64,000 nucleotides of DNA, taken from UBA7378 sp049611805. Lineage in GTDB: Bacteria > Pseudomonadota > Alphaproteobacteria > RS24. Shown here piece after piece: positions 1 to 7,538 of the stretch. The stretch covers positions 1 through 64,000 of the forward strand of contig JBMZAX010000005.1 of the NCBI GenBank assembly GCA_049611805.1, read 5' to 3'. The notes under the pieces were generated by a model. The model was not told where the DNA came from, did no database searches, and was given only the letters and a program-made list of their open reading frames with translations. How positions within the stretch are numbered: position 1 is the first letter of the stretch; each line of letters opens with the position of its first letter. The position numbers and the translations under genes are program-made.

Positions 1-2
1 CG

Positions 3-245
3 GCCCACCTTGTGTGCGGCATCTGGGGTACGCTGATCGTGCCGTTCACCAATAGCGACGCGTCTTACGGCGTTCAGGCTATCGGTGTCGTGTCCGTCGG
101 TATCTTCACGGTTATCGCCAGTGGCATAATCTGGTCGGCATTGAAATTCACCATCGGTCTCAGAGTAGACGAGGATGAAGAGCTGGCCGGTTTGGATAAA
201 ACCGAACTGGGTATGGAAGCATATCCTGACTTTTCGCGCGGCTAA
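3..245 (+). CDS. amt: Ammonium transporter, C-terminal end (partial)
   Basis: The frame is open from the window edge, so only the last 80 or so residues are visible. They contain one hydrophobic helix (around VVSVGIFTVIASGIIW) followed by a soluble tail with an acidic stretch and the sequence LDKTELGMEAYPD. This helix plus the GL+VDEDEE..GLD..E.G..AYP tail is typical of the last membrane helix and cytoplasmic tail of Amt/MEP/Rh ammonium channels, where the tail contacts GlnK. The gene begins outside the window, so a neighbouring glnK cannot be checked. A strong terminator follows 22 bases after the stop. Confidence 0.85.
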   Translation, partial: AHLVCGIWGTLIVPFTNSDASYGVQAIGVVSVGIFTVIASGIIWSALKFTIGLRVDEDEELAGLDKTELGMEAYPDFSRG

Positions 246-266
246 TACTCCCTCAGCAAGCGTGAG

Positions 267-300
267 CCCCGGGCAAGAAATTGCCCGGGGTTTGTCTTTT
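267..300 (+). terminator. Rho-independent terminator after amt
   Basis: A perfect 10-bp stem (267-276 with 281-290), a GAAA tetraloop, and a T-rich tail (291-300). It closes the amt unit before the convergent iron-binding protein gene. Confidence 0.92.
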
Positions 301-349
301 TGGGCTCTTTAATTCCGGTTTAACCGCCGGAAGGAAAAACAAAAACGGC

Positions 350-1456
350 CTAATTGTTGAAGCCGATCTCGTCGACAATCTCGGAAGCGCGTTTGCGAAA
401 CGCCGCAATGGTTTCAAGCGGCAGCGTGTCGGCCTTCAGCGTTCCCCATTTTGCGACACGGGCCGAAGGGGCCACGCCCGCCCTTACGGGATACTCGAAA
501 TTGACCTCCGCATAGAGGCGTTGGGCTTCTTCGGACACCAGAAACTCCATGAGCTTGAGCGCATTGTCGCGATTGGGTGCGTGTTTGGCCATCACCATGC
601 CCGATACATTGACATGCGTGCCGCGCCCTTGCGCATCGGGGAAAATAATGCGCGCGGCGCGCGCCCAGTCTTTTTGTTCGGGCTTTTGGCTGTTGGTTTG
701 CATTTTGCCCATATAATAGGTGTTGCCGATGGCGACATCGCACGAACCGGCATAAATGCGCCGGACTTGCGCGCGGTCATTGCCGGAGGGTTTTTCCGAG
801 AGATTGTTTTTCACGCCCCTAAGCCATGTGCGGAATGCGGGTTCGCCCAGATGCGCCAGCTGGCTGGCAAACAGGGCATTATTATAAGGGTGCTGGCCGC
901 TGCGCATACAAATACGCCCTTTGAATTCCGGCCCGGCCAGCGCACCATAGCTGAGAGTATCTTGGCGCACACGCGCGCGCGACACATAAGCCACGCGCGC
1001 CCGATAGGTCAGCGCAAACCAGAGATCATCGGAACTGCGCGCCGTGGCGGGAATAAACTTCTCCAGAACCGGCGACGGCACGGGTTGGGCCACGGTTTCG
1101 GCGGCATGGATCAGGCGCGAAATATCGACCGTTAAAAGCACATCGGCCGGCGAATTTTCGCCCTCGGTTTTGACCCGCTCGACAAGCCCTTTTTTGGCGA
1201 ATATCACGCGCACCCCAATGCCGGTGGTCTGCGTGAATTTCTCAAAAAGCGGCTCGACCAGAAAAGGCTGGCGATAGGAATACACATTCACAATTTCGCC
1301 TGAGGCATTCTTGTCGGCGGCGTGTTTTGCGGATGCGTTTTTGTCGGCACGGGTCTGTGCCGCCAGCGGCACGGCAAGGCCGGCGACGGCGACAGCGAGA
1401 AGCAGAAAACGGGGCGAGACCAAACGGGATCGACGCGGAGATGAGGGGCGGGGCAT
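350..1456 (-). CDS. Fe(III) ABC transporter substrate-binding protein (FutA/FbpA type)
   Basis: A 368-residue periplasmic binding protein. It has a basic N-terminus and a hydrophobic signal stretch (about residues 17-34), then the family start VNVYSYRQPFLVEPLFEKF and the ADVLLTVDISRL segment. A tyrosine pair in GNTYYMGKM fits the iron-coordinating tyrosines of FbpA/FutA proteins. It would capture ferric iron and pass it to an FbpBC-type permease and ATPase, but neither is adjacent in this window. A Fur-like box lies just upstream of the start, which supports iron-repressed expression. The spacer between signal and mature domain is rich in K/A/D/N (ADKNASAKHAADKNAS) and contains a duplicated ADKNAS unit. 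Confidence 0.88.
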   Translation of the reverse strand: MPRPSSPRRSRLVSPRFLLLAVAVAGLAVPLAAQTRADKNASAKHAADKNASGEIVNVYSYRQPFLVEPLFEKFTQTTGIGVRVIFAKKGLVERVKTEGENSPADVLLTVDISRLIHAAETVAQPVPSPVLEKFIPATARSSDDLWFALTYRARVAYVSRARVRQDTLSYGALAGPEFKGRICMRSGQHPYNNALFASQLAHLGEPAFRTWLRGVKNNLSEKPSGNDRAQVRRIYAGSCDVAIGNTYYMGKMQTNSQKPEQKDWARAARIIFPDAQGRGTHVNVSGMVMAKHAPNRDNALKLMEFLVSEEAQRLYAEVNFEYPVRAGVAPSARVAKWGTLKADTLPLETIAAFRKRASEIVDEIGFNN

Positions 1457-1473
1457 GGGAGGTTCGCTTGCTA

Positions 1474-1493
1474 TTAATAATGATTATCAATTG
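1474..1493 (-). promoter_or_regulatory. Fur-like box upstream of the iron-binding protein gene
   Basis: Read on the minus strand this AT-rich site contains GATAATCATTAT, a 12-base match to the core of the classical Fur consensus GATAATGATAATCATTATC. It lies about 20 bases upstream of the ATG at 1456, in a position to block transcription. Binding by Fur (or an alphaproteobacterial Irr/Mur relative) is inferred. Confidence 0.65.
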
Positions 1494-1578
1494 CAAGGGT
1501 TACCGCCAACGCGCATTCATGTCAATGCGTTAATTTCCCGGTACTTTAATTTTCCAGTGCGTTAATTCCAGATCACTT

Positions 1579-2394
1579 TCAGTCGGTTTTTGGAATCGGT
1601 ATGAACCGCAGATAGTTGCTGGGAAACAGCCGCCGAATAATGTCCATATACACAGCATCGGGCCCGACCAGAATGCGCGGTTTGCCTTTCGCCACGCCTT
1701 TGAGAATGATGCGGGCAGCTTTGTCGGGTTGCGTCATGGTAAATTTTTTGAACCTGGCAATCGCTTCTTCATGTTCGGCCTCGGCATCGGGGCCCTGACC
1801 CATCCGTGCGTGACGCACAATATTGGTGTTGATGCCGCCCGGATGAATGGTTGTGACCTTGATATTTGTGTTCGCCAGATCATGGCGCACCGCATCGGTA
1901 AAGCCCAGAACCGCGAATTTGGCCGCATTATAGGCGGCCTGTCCCGGCACGCTGAAAAGCCCGAAAACAGAAGAAATATTGGCAATATGCCCGCTGTTTT
2001 TGTCTTGCATTTGCGGCAGAAAGGCTTGTGTGCCATAGACCACGCCCCAGAAATCAATGTCCATCAGCCAGTTGAAATCATCAATGCCCAGCTCATCAAC
2101 GGGCGCGGCCATGGCAACGCCTGCATTGTTCAGCACGAAATCGGCACCGCCATGGGTTTTTTCGACATGGGTCGCCAGATCATAAACCCCGTCACGATCG
2201 GCCATATCCAGAATATGCGCGTCCGCCGTGCCGCCGACCTTTTTGATAAGTTCGCTGGTTTCATCGAGCATGTCTTTGCGAATGTCGGTGATAACGGTTT
2301 TGGCACCATAACTTGCCAGCGCCAGCGCACTGGCGCGCCCGATGCCACTTGCCGCACCGGTAACAACGCAAACTTTTTGATTGTAAAATTTCAT
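1579..2394 (-). CDS. Short-chain dehydrogenase/reductase (SDR)
   Basis: A 271-residue classical SDR. The N-terminal cofactor motif TGAASGIG, the NNAG motif and the catalytic tetrad (Ser in NISSVFG, YNAAK) are all present, so it should be an active NAD(P)(H)-dependent oxidoreductase. The substrate cannot be told. I chose ATG 2394 over the upstream TTG at 2409 because GGAGAG lies 6-11 bases before 2394 and would be inside the longer version. The C-terminal part (GKPRILVGPDAVYMDIIRRLFPSNY) resembles SDRs often annotated near lipid or steroid metabolism. It stands alone between oppositely regulated neighbours. Confidence 0.88.
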   Translation of the reverse strand: MKFYNQKVCVVTGAASGIGRASALALASYGAKTVITDIRKDMLDETSELIKKVGGTADAHILDMADRDGVYDLATHVEKTHGGADFVLNNAGVAMAAPVDELGIDDFNWLMDIDFWGVVYGTQAFLPQMQDKNSGHIANISSVFGLFSVPGQAAYNAAKFAVLGFTDAVRHDLANTNIKVTTIHPGGINTNIVRHARMGQGPDAEAEHEEAIARFKKFTMTQPDKAARIILKGVAKGKPRILVGPDAVYMDIIRRLFPSNYLRFIPIPKTD

Positions 2395-2454
2395 GACATG
2401 CTCTCCCAATTGGCTGTCTTATTGCGCAACAGTGTTGCCCAGCAGCACCAAAAA

Positions 2455-2478
2455 GAAAAGCCCCGAAAGGGGCTTTTC
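2455..2478 (-). terminator. Rho-independent terminator after gcrA
   Basis: A perfect 10-bp stem (2455-2464 with 2469-2478) around a 4-base loop. On the minus strand it is followed by a T-run, so it ends gcrA transcription before the SDR gene. Confidence 0.88.
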
Positions 2479-2518
2479 GCGTGCGCAAATTTCGCGCAGC
2501 CAAACGAAAGAACGGATT

Positions 2519-3004
2519 TTATTGGCTGCCGGATTTGCGGCGGCGTCTTTCCAGCGGTTGATAGGCCATTGCCGCATGCGTTGCGCAATAGGGGCTGCCG
2601 GTTTTCGTGCGCGCGCCGCAGAAATGAAAATCCGTGGTGCCCGGATCGCCGACCGGCCATTTGCAGGTATGCTCGGTCAAATGCAGCACGCTGGCACGCT
2701 CTTCCGCGCTCAATATCGGCTCCGGCACCACCTGATCCTTAATCTCGTCCAAATCGGTCTCGCGCAGGCGCGCCCGACCCGTGCCGACATTGGGGGTTGA
2801 GGGTCTGGCGCGTGAAGAGCCCGAACTGATGCGCGCCGTTGTCACCCGCGCCGGTGTCGCGCGGCCCGAAAGCCCAAGCCGGTGAACCTTGCCAATGACG
2901 GCATTGCGCGTCACACCGCCCATTTTGCGCGCGATCTGGCTTGCGCTCAGACCGTCCGTCCAAAGTTGTTTAAGCATTTCAACGCGTTCTTCTGTCCAGG
3001 CCAT
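2519..3004 (-). CDS. gcrA: GcrA cell-cycle regulator
   Basis: A 161-residue protein beginning MAWTEERVEMLKQLW, the diagnostic N-terminal helix-turn-helix of GcrA, followed by SASQIARKMGGVTRNAVIGK and a conserved C-terminal sigma-binding domain (residues ~110-150 with CKWPVGDP and FCGA, TGSPYC). In alphaproteobacteria GcrA acts with sigma70 at promoters carrying CcrM-methylated GANTC sites and drives S-phase genes. The ATG at 3004 was chosen over the longer frame from 3037 because the family starts at MAWT and AGGGAAT precedes it. The upstream region carries a DnaA box flanked by GANTC sites (see separate entries), matching the Caulobacter model in which DnaA and methylation control gcrA. Confidence 0.95.
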   Translation of the reverse strand: MAWTEERVEMLKQLWTDGLSASQIARKMGGVTRNAVIGKVHRLGLSGRATPARVTTARISSGSSRARPSTPNVGTGRARLRETDLDEIKDQVVPEPILSAEERASVLHLTEHTCKWPVGDPGTTDFHFCGARTKTGSPYCATHAAMAYQPLERRRRKSGSQ

Positions 3005-3030
3005 GATGTTATTCCCTGTTTTGTCCAAAT

Positions 3031-3077
3031 TAACCACATTTAGTGGCGCAACGACAATTTTATACTACATGTAGTTG
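3031..3077. promoter_or_regulatory. Palindromes resembling NrdR boxes between gcrA and the ABC permease
   Basis: A perfect 12-bp palindrome ACTACATGTAGT lies at 3064-3075. It differs by one base from the core of the strong NrdR-like box upstream of nrdA at 36034-36045. A weaker inverted repeat (CCAC-5-GTGG, 3034-3046) lies beside it. If both are aligned to the 16-base NrdR consensus, their starts (3031 and 3062) are 31 bases apart, the usual NrdR spacing. The second match is poor (10 of 16), so the NrdR assignment is tentative; the palindrome itself is certain. Confidence 0.45.
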
Positions 3078-3094
3078 CACGAGGGAACCAGTGA

Positions 3095-3116
3095 GAATCG
3101 CTTATCCACATGATTC
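3095..3116. promoter_or_regulatory. DnaA box flanked by GANTC methylation sites, upstream of gcrA
   Basis: A perfect consensus DnaA box TTATCCACA occupies 3102-3110. GAATC (3095-3099) and GATTC (3112-3116) sit on each side, both matching the CcrM target GANTC. The cluster is about 90-110 bases upstream of the gcrA start. Confidence 0.7.
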
Positions 3117-3190
3117 GCGGCCCGAAAACGCAGCTATTCCAAAAAGTCTTTTCGCTTGAAACACCGCGCGTTCCGTTTATTGTTCAGGCC

Positions 3191-4045
3191 ATGAACGTCC
3201 TTCACACCAATGCGCAAAAGCCGACGCGCCGCGCCGCACAGCCGGAAAACTACACCGCGCTGGGGGTTCGCCGTTTCGGGCGCGTGAACTGGTTGGGCAT
3301 GTGGACGCTTTACATGAAAGAAGTACAGCGTTTCATGAAGGTCTGGATGCAGACGCTCATGGCCCCGATCATTACAACCTTGTTGTTTCTCGCCATTTTT
3401 TCGCTGGCACTGGCCGGTTTGCGCCCCGACATTAACGGCGTGCCCTTTATTAATTTTCTGGCACCGGGGCTGATTATGATGGCGATTGTGCAAAACGCTT
3501 TCGCCAATTCCTCGTCTTCCCTGCTGGTTTCCAAGGTGCAGGGCAATGTTGTCGATATTTTAATGCCGCCTCTGTCACCGGCGGAGTTGAATATCGGCAT
3601 CACCATGGGCGGGCTGACGCGCGGCATGTTTGTCGGGGCGGGCACATTTCTCGGCATGTCGGTATTTGTCTCAATGAGCATTTACAGCCTGGCGGCGGCG
3701 GTATTTTATGCCGCCATCGCTTCGGCATTAATGTCGCTGGTCGGGCTTTTGGGCGGCATATGGGCGGAAAAATTCGACCATTTGGCAACGGTGACGAATT
3801 TTGTCATCACGCCGCTGGCATTTTTGTCGGGCACGTTTTATTCGGTTCAGCAATTGCCCGATTTTGCCTTTTGGGTCACCCAATATAATCCGTTTTTCTA
3901 CATGATTGACGGCTTCCGCTACGCGCTGACCGGACATGCCGAAGGCTCGCTGATTTTCGGCGCCGGCCTGCTCACAGGCTTGACCATTATTCTCGCCATT
4001 GTCGCCCATGTGGTTCTGGCGCGCGGCTATCGGCTGAAAAGCTAG
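3191..4045 (+). CDS. ABC-2 type transporter permease
   Basis: A 284-residue integral membrane protein with about six hydrophobic segments, starting after the amphipathic TLYMKEVQRFMKVW region. The MQTLMAPIITTLLFLAIFSLAL first helix, GLIMMAIVQNAFANSSSSL and the C-terminal FYSVQQLPDF..YNPFFYMIDGFRYALTG motif are typical of the ABC-2 permease family (E. coli YadH-like). These work with a separate ATPase to export lipids, polysaccharides or drugs. No ATPase is adjacent. The frame is open from an ATG at 3110, but that start would overlap the DnaA box; 3191 gives the family-like N-terminus, though its ribosome-binding site is weak. Confidence 0.85.
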   Translation: MNVLHTNAQKPTRRAAQPENYTALGVRRFGRVNWLGMWTLYMKEVQRFMKVWMQTLMAPIITTLLFLAIFSLALAGLRPDINGVPFINFLAPGLIMMAIVQNAFANSSSSLLVSKVQGNVVDILMPPLSPAELNIGITMGGLTRGMFVGAGTFLGMSVFVSMSIYSLAAAVFYAAIASALMSLVGLLGGIWAEKFDHLATVTNFVITPLAFLSGTFYSVQQLPDFAFWVTQYNPFFYMIDGFRYALTGHAEGSLIFGAGLLTGLTIILAIVAHVVLARGYRLKS

Positions 4046-4099
4046 CAAAACAAATTATTTACCGGCATATCGGCTTTTGATATAAAAGGGCTAATCAAG

Positions 4100-4120
4100 C
4101 CGCCTTTCGGGGCGGTTTTT
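4100..4120 (+). terminator. Probable Rho-independent terminator after the ABC permease
   Basis: A GC stem CCGCC/GGCGG (4100-4104 with 4111-4115) with a 6-base loop, followed by a run of T. Confidence 0.7.
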
Positions 4121-4190
4121 TCATTGGCTTTTTGCGTCGCTTGCGGCGCGGCCATAAATGTGAAATTCGAAAAAAAGCGGTGAAAGTCGA

Positions 4191-5396
4191 ATGAGTTCGA
4201 GCGAAAACACGTCGCATGTCATGCCCACCTATCGGCGTACCGATTTGCGGTTCGTCAGCGGCACCGGCGCGTGGCTGGAAACCGAAACGGGCGAGAAATA
4301 TCTCGACTTCGGCTCCGGCATTGCCGTCAACACGCTGGGCCATGCCCATCCGCGCCTTGTCGAGGCCCTGAAGGGGCAGGCGGAAAAATTGTGGCATGTT
4401 TCCAATCTCTATGAAATTCCGGGGCAGGAGGCGCTGGCTCAACACCTGTGCGCGGAAAGTTTTGCCGAGCTGGTATTTTTCTGCAATTCCGGCTCCGAAG
4501 CCGCCGAAGGCATGATCAAAGCCATGCGGAAATTTCATGCCGCCCAAGGCCACACCGAGCGCGTGACGCTGATTGGCTTTGCCGGCGCGTTTCACGGCCG
4601 CACCCTGTCGGCGCTGGCCGCGGCGGGCAATGAGGATTATCTGGCCGGTTTCGGGCCGGTGCCGGGCGGCTTTGTGCAATGCCCTGAATTCACCATGGCG
4701 GCGCTCGAACCGCTGATCGATGAAACGACGGCGGGCATTGTTATTGAGCCGGTGCAGGGCGAAGGCGGCGTGCGCGCTGTTCCGGATGCGTTTTTGAAGG
4801 AGTTGCGTGATTTGTGCGATGCCAAGGGCCTGCTTCTGGGCTTTGACGAAGTGCAATGCGGGGTCGGGCGCACAGGCAAATTATTCGCCCATGAATGGAC
4901 CGGCATCACGCCGGATGTGATGGCGATTGCCAAGGGCATTGGCGGCGGCTTTCCGCTGGGCGCGATTTTGACCACGGCGGCGGTCGGCACTTGCATGCAG
5001 CCCGGTTCGCATGGCTCGACCTATGGCGGCAATCCGCTGGCCATGGCGGTCGGGTTGGAAATTATGGACATTGTTTGCGCGCCGGGCTTTCTCGACGGTG
5101 TGAACGACATGGCGGGCTATTTGCGCCAGCAATTATCGGCGCTCATTGACAAATATCCTGATATTTTCACCGAATTGCGCGGTGCCGGTCTGATGGTGGG
5201 CTTGAAATGTGCGTGCGCGAATACCGAACTTGTCGCCGCCTTGCGCGCGCAAAAACTGCTGGCCGTGCCCGCCGGTGACAATACGGTGCGCCTGTTGCCG
5301 CCGCTCAATATCGCGCAGGATGATATGCGCGCCGGCATTGCGGCCGTCGAGCGGGCTTGCGCGCAATTGCACGACCAACAAGCTGGAGATGCGTGA
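4191..5396 (+). CDS. argD: Acetylornithine/succinyldiaminopimelate-type aminotransferase
   Basis: A 401-residue class III PLP-dependent aminotransferase. Visible motifs are FCNSGSEAAEGMIKAMRKFH, the PLP-stacking region GFAGAFHGRT, FDEVQCGVGRTG and the Schiff-base lysine in AIAKGIGGGFPLGA. ArgD converts N-acetylglutamate semialdehyde to N-acetylornithine in arginine synthesis; many also serve lysine synthesis. Pairing with argF directly downstream (stop and start overlap by one base) makes the arginine role the best reading. Start ATG 4191 follows a purine-rich stretch. Confidence 0.95.
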   Translation: MSSSENTSHVMPTYRRTDLRFVSGTGAWLETETGEKYLDFGSGIAVNTLGHAHPRLVEALKGQAEKLWHVSNLYEIPGQEALAQHLCAESFAELVFFCNSGSEAAEGMIKAMRKFHAAQGHTERVTLIGFAGAFHGRTLSALAAAGNEDYLAGFGPVPGGFVQCPEFTMAALEPLIDETTAGIVIEPVQGEGGVRAVPDAFLKELRDLCDAKGLLLGFDEVQCGVGRTGKLFAHEWTGITPDVMAIAKGIGGGFPLGAILTTAAVGTCMQPGSHGSTYGGNPLAMAVGLEIMDIVCAPGFLDGVNDMAGYLRQQLSALIDKYPDIFTELRGAGLMVGLKCACANTELVAALRAQKLLAVPAGDNTVRLLPPLNIAQDDMRAGIAAVERACAQLHDQQAGDA

Positions 5397-6355
5397 TGGC
5401 ACAACGGCATTTTCTCGATCTGGCCGATTTCGGCGCTGACACATTGCGCGCGCTTCTGGATGCCGCGCATGCGCGCAAAACCGCGCGCGCCGGATTGCCC
5501 ACCGCCATGCCCGATGCCGACCGGCCCCTGGACGGGCACATGCTCGGCATGGTGTTTGACAAACCCTCAACCCGCACGCGGCTTTCTTTTGACCTCGCCA
5601 TGCGCCAGCTTGGGGGCCAGACCATGCTGCTCAATCAGGCAGACACGCAATTGGGGCGCGGCGAAACCATCGAAGACACAGCCCGCGTGATGGCGCGGTT
5701 TTGCGACATTGTGATGTTGCGCACCGGCCCGCATGACAATCTTTTGGCCTATGCGCAAGCCTCGGACGTGCCGGTTATTAACGGCCTGACGGCGGCGGGG
5801 CATCCGTGCCAGATACTCGCCGATCTGATGACCTTTGAAGAACATAAAGGCGCGCTTGAGGGCCGCCGCATCGCCTGGTTTGGTGACGGCAATAATGTTG
5901 CCGTGTCGCTGGCCCAAGCAGCCTCGCTTTTGGGCTTCGAGCTGGCTTTGGCCGTGCCGGAGGCGTTTATGCTGCCGCAAGAAGTGCTGGCATGGGCCGC
6001 CGACAAGCCCGGCAAAATCACCTTATGCGATACGCCGCAGGCCGCCGCCGAGGGTGCCGCCGCGCTGGTGACCGATTGCTGGGTCTCGATGAGCGACGAC
6101 CCCGAAACGGCTGAGAAACGCGCCGCCGCCTTTGCCCCCTATCAGGTGACGGATGAATTGATGGCGCTTGGCGATGATGCGGTGTTTCTGCATTGCCTGC
6201 CCGCCTATCGCGGCAATGAGGTAACCTCGGATGTGATTGACGGCCCCCGATCGGTGGTGTTCGACGAGGCTGAAAACCGCTGTCACGCGCAAAAAGCCAT
6301 TTTGACCTATTGCCTCGGCAAAGACCCCGACAGGGGTTTGGGCAAAGGCGAATAG
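5396..6355 (+). CDS. argF: Ornithine carbamoyltransferase
   Basis: A 319-residue enzyme of standard length. The carbamoyl-phosphate motif (KPSTRTRLSF), HPCQILADL, and the ornithine-site HCLPAYRGNEV motif are intact. It makes citrulline from ornithine and carbamoyl phosphate. The ATG overlaps the argD stop (TGATG), so the genes are translationally coupled; the longer upstream frame lies inside argD and is not the start. hslO follows after nine bases. Confidence 0.96.
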   Translation: MAQRHFLDLADFGADTLRALLDAAHARKTARAGLPTAMPDADRPLDGHMLGMVFDKPSTRTRLSFDLAMRQLGGQTMLLNQADTQLGRGETIEDTARVMARFCDIVMLRTGPHDNLLAYAQASDVPVINGLTAAGHPCQILADLMTFEEHKGALEGRRIAWFGDGNNVAVSLAQAASLLGFELALAVPEAFMLPQEVLAWAADKPGKITLCDTPQAAAEGAAALVTDCWVSMSDDPETAEKRAAAFAPYQVTDELMALGDDAVFLHCLPAYRGNEVTSDVIDGPRSVVFDEAENRCHAQKAILTYCLGKDPDRGLGKGE

Positions 6356-6364
6356 GGGCGGCTT

Positions 6365-7441
6365 ATGGCTTCTGACACGCCTTCCGAGCGCTCATCTTCC
6401 GGCACACCACTATCGGGTTCAGCTGTCGAAAATGACAATCTGGCCCTGCCGTTTCGCGTGGAGGGGCAAAATGTCAATGGCCGCGTGGTTCGGCTAAACG
6501 GCGTTGTCGGGGAAATTCTGGCCGCGCATGATTATCCCGAAGCCGTCAACATTATGCTGGGCGAGGCGCTGGTTCTGGCTGCCATGCTGGGCACAATGTT
6601 GAAATTTGACGGGCGGTTTATTTTGCAATTGCATGGGGGCGGCCCGATCAACACGCTTATGGCCGATTACACATCCGGCGGGGGATTGCGCGGTTTCGCG
6701 CAGTTCGACACGGACCAATTGCACGAAGCTTTGCGCGCGGGAAAAACCGGCATTGAGCTTTTGGGCGATAAAGGCCACATGGCCTTCACCGTGGATCAGG
6801 GCGCGGATATGGAACGCTATCAGGGGATTGTGCCGCTGGAAGGCGCAACGCTGGCTGAAGCCGCGCTCGGCTATTTTCAGCGTTCGGAACAAATCGGCAC
6901 CTGCCTGAAACTTGTCGCCGCGCCTTTATTGCTCAGCGGCGGGCAGTGCGACTGGCGCGCCGGCGGCATTGTTCTGCAACAGGTTGCCAATGAAGGCGGT
7001 AATGAAGGCGGCAATGCAGGCGGCAATGAGGGGGGTGGCGAAGAGGCTGCCCAACAAACCGTCAAACAAGCCGAAATTCCGCCCGAATTCTCAGCCCCTA
7101 CCGACCCCGCCAATGATGATGACTGGCACCGCCTGTCGGTTCTTTTGCAGACCGCACAACCCGACGAATTGCTCGATCCGGATCTTTCACCCCAAAACTT
7201 GGCTTTTCGGCTGTTTCACGAAGACGGTGTGCGCGTGTTTGAGGCGCGTCCATTGCATTTTGAATGTCCGTGTTCGGGTGATAGAGTACGCAATATGCTG
7301 ACCGGATTGCCGGCGGAGGATCAGCGGGAGATGCAGCGGGAAGAAAAAATTGAAGTCCGCTGCGAATTCTGCAATGCCTTATATCAGTTCTCACCGGCGG
7401 AGATATTCGGCGATACGGCCAGTGATATAGACGGTGAATGA
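6365..7441 (+). CDS. hslO: Redox-regulated chaperone Hsp33
   Basis: A 358-residue cytoplasmic holdase chaperone. The N-terminal domain has the family motifs (ALVLAAMLGTMLKFDGRF, GGLRGFAQFD, YFQRSEQIGT). The C-terminal zinc switch is CxC-x29-CxxC (Cys 301, 303, 333, 336), within the usual 27-32 spacing. Oxidation of these cysteines releases zinc and activates chaperone function. The protein is longer than most Hsp33s because of a linker insertion at about residues 205-250 built on NEGG repeats, encoded by a 12-bp repeat. The argD-argF-hslO order is common in alphaproteobacteria. Confidence 0.95.
   Translation: MASDTPSERSSSGTPLSGSAVENDNLALPFRVEGQNVNGRVVRLNGVVGEILAAHDYPEAVNIMLGEALVLAAMLGTMLKFDGRFILQLHGGGPINTLMADYTSGGGLRGFAQFDTDQLHEALRAGKTGIELLGDKGHMAFTVDQGADMERYQGIVPLEGATLAEAALGYFQRSEQIGTCLKLVAAPLLLSGGQCDWRAGGIVLQQVANEGGNEGGNAGGNEGGGEEAAQQTVKQAEIPPEFSAPTDPANDDDWHRLSVLLQTAQPDELLDPDLSPQNLAFRLFHEDGVRVFEARPLHFECPCSGDRVRNMLTGLPAEDQREMQREEKIEVRCEFCNALYQFSPAEIFGDTASDIDGE
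6989..7036 (+). repeat. 12-bp tandem repeat inside hslO
   Basis: Four imperfect in-frame copies of AATGAAGGCGGT (starts at 6989, 7001, 7013, 7025), encoding NEGG, NEGG, NAGG, NEGG. It expands the linker between the Hsp33 core and its zinc domain. Confidence 0.95.
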
Positions 7442-7538
7442 TAGAATAACGTGCACAAAAGCTGACTGGTAAACCGGCCTTTTCGCGTTATATCCATTGA
7501 AGACGGGCTTGACCCTTAAAGATTGGCAGAGCAAACCA

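Noticed and set aside
3110..3190. ABC permease starting at ATG 3110
   Set aside because: It overlaps the DnaA box and adds an unconserved N-terminus; ATG 3191 fits the family better.
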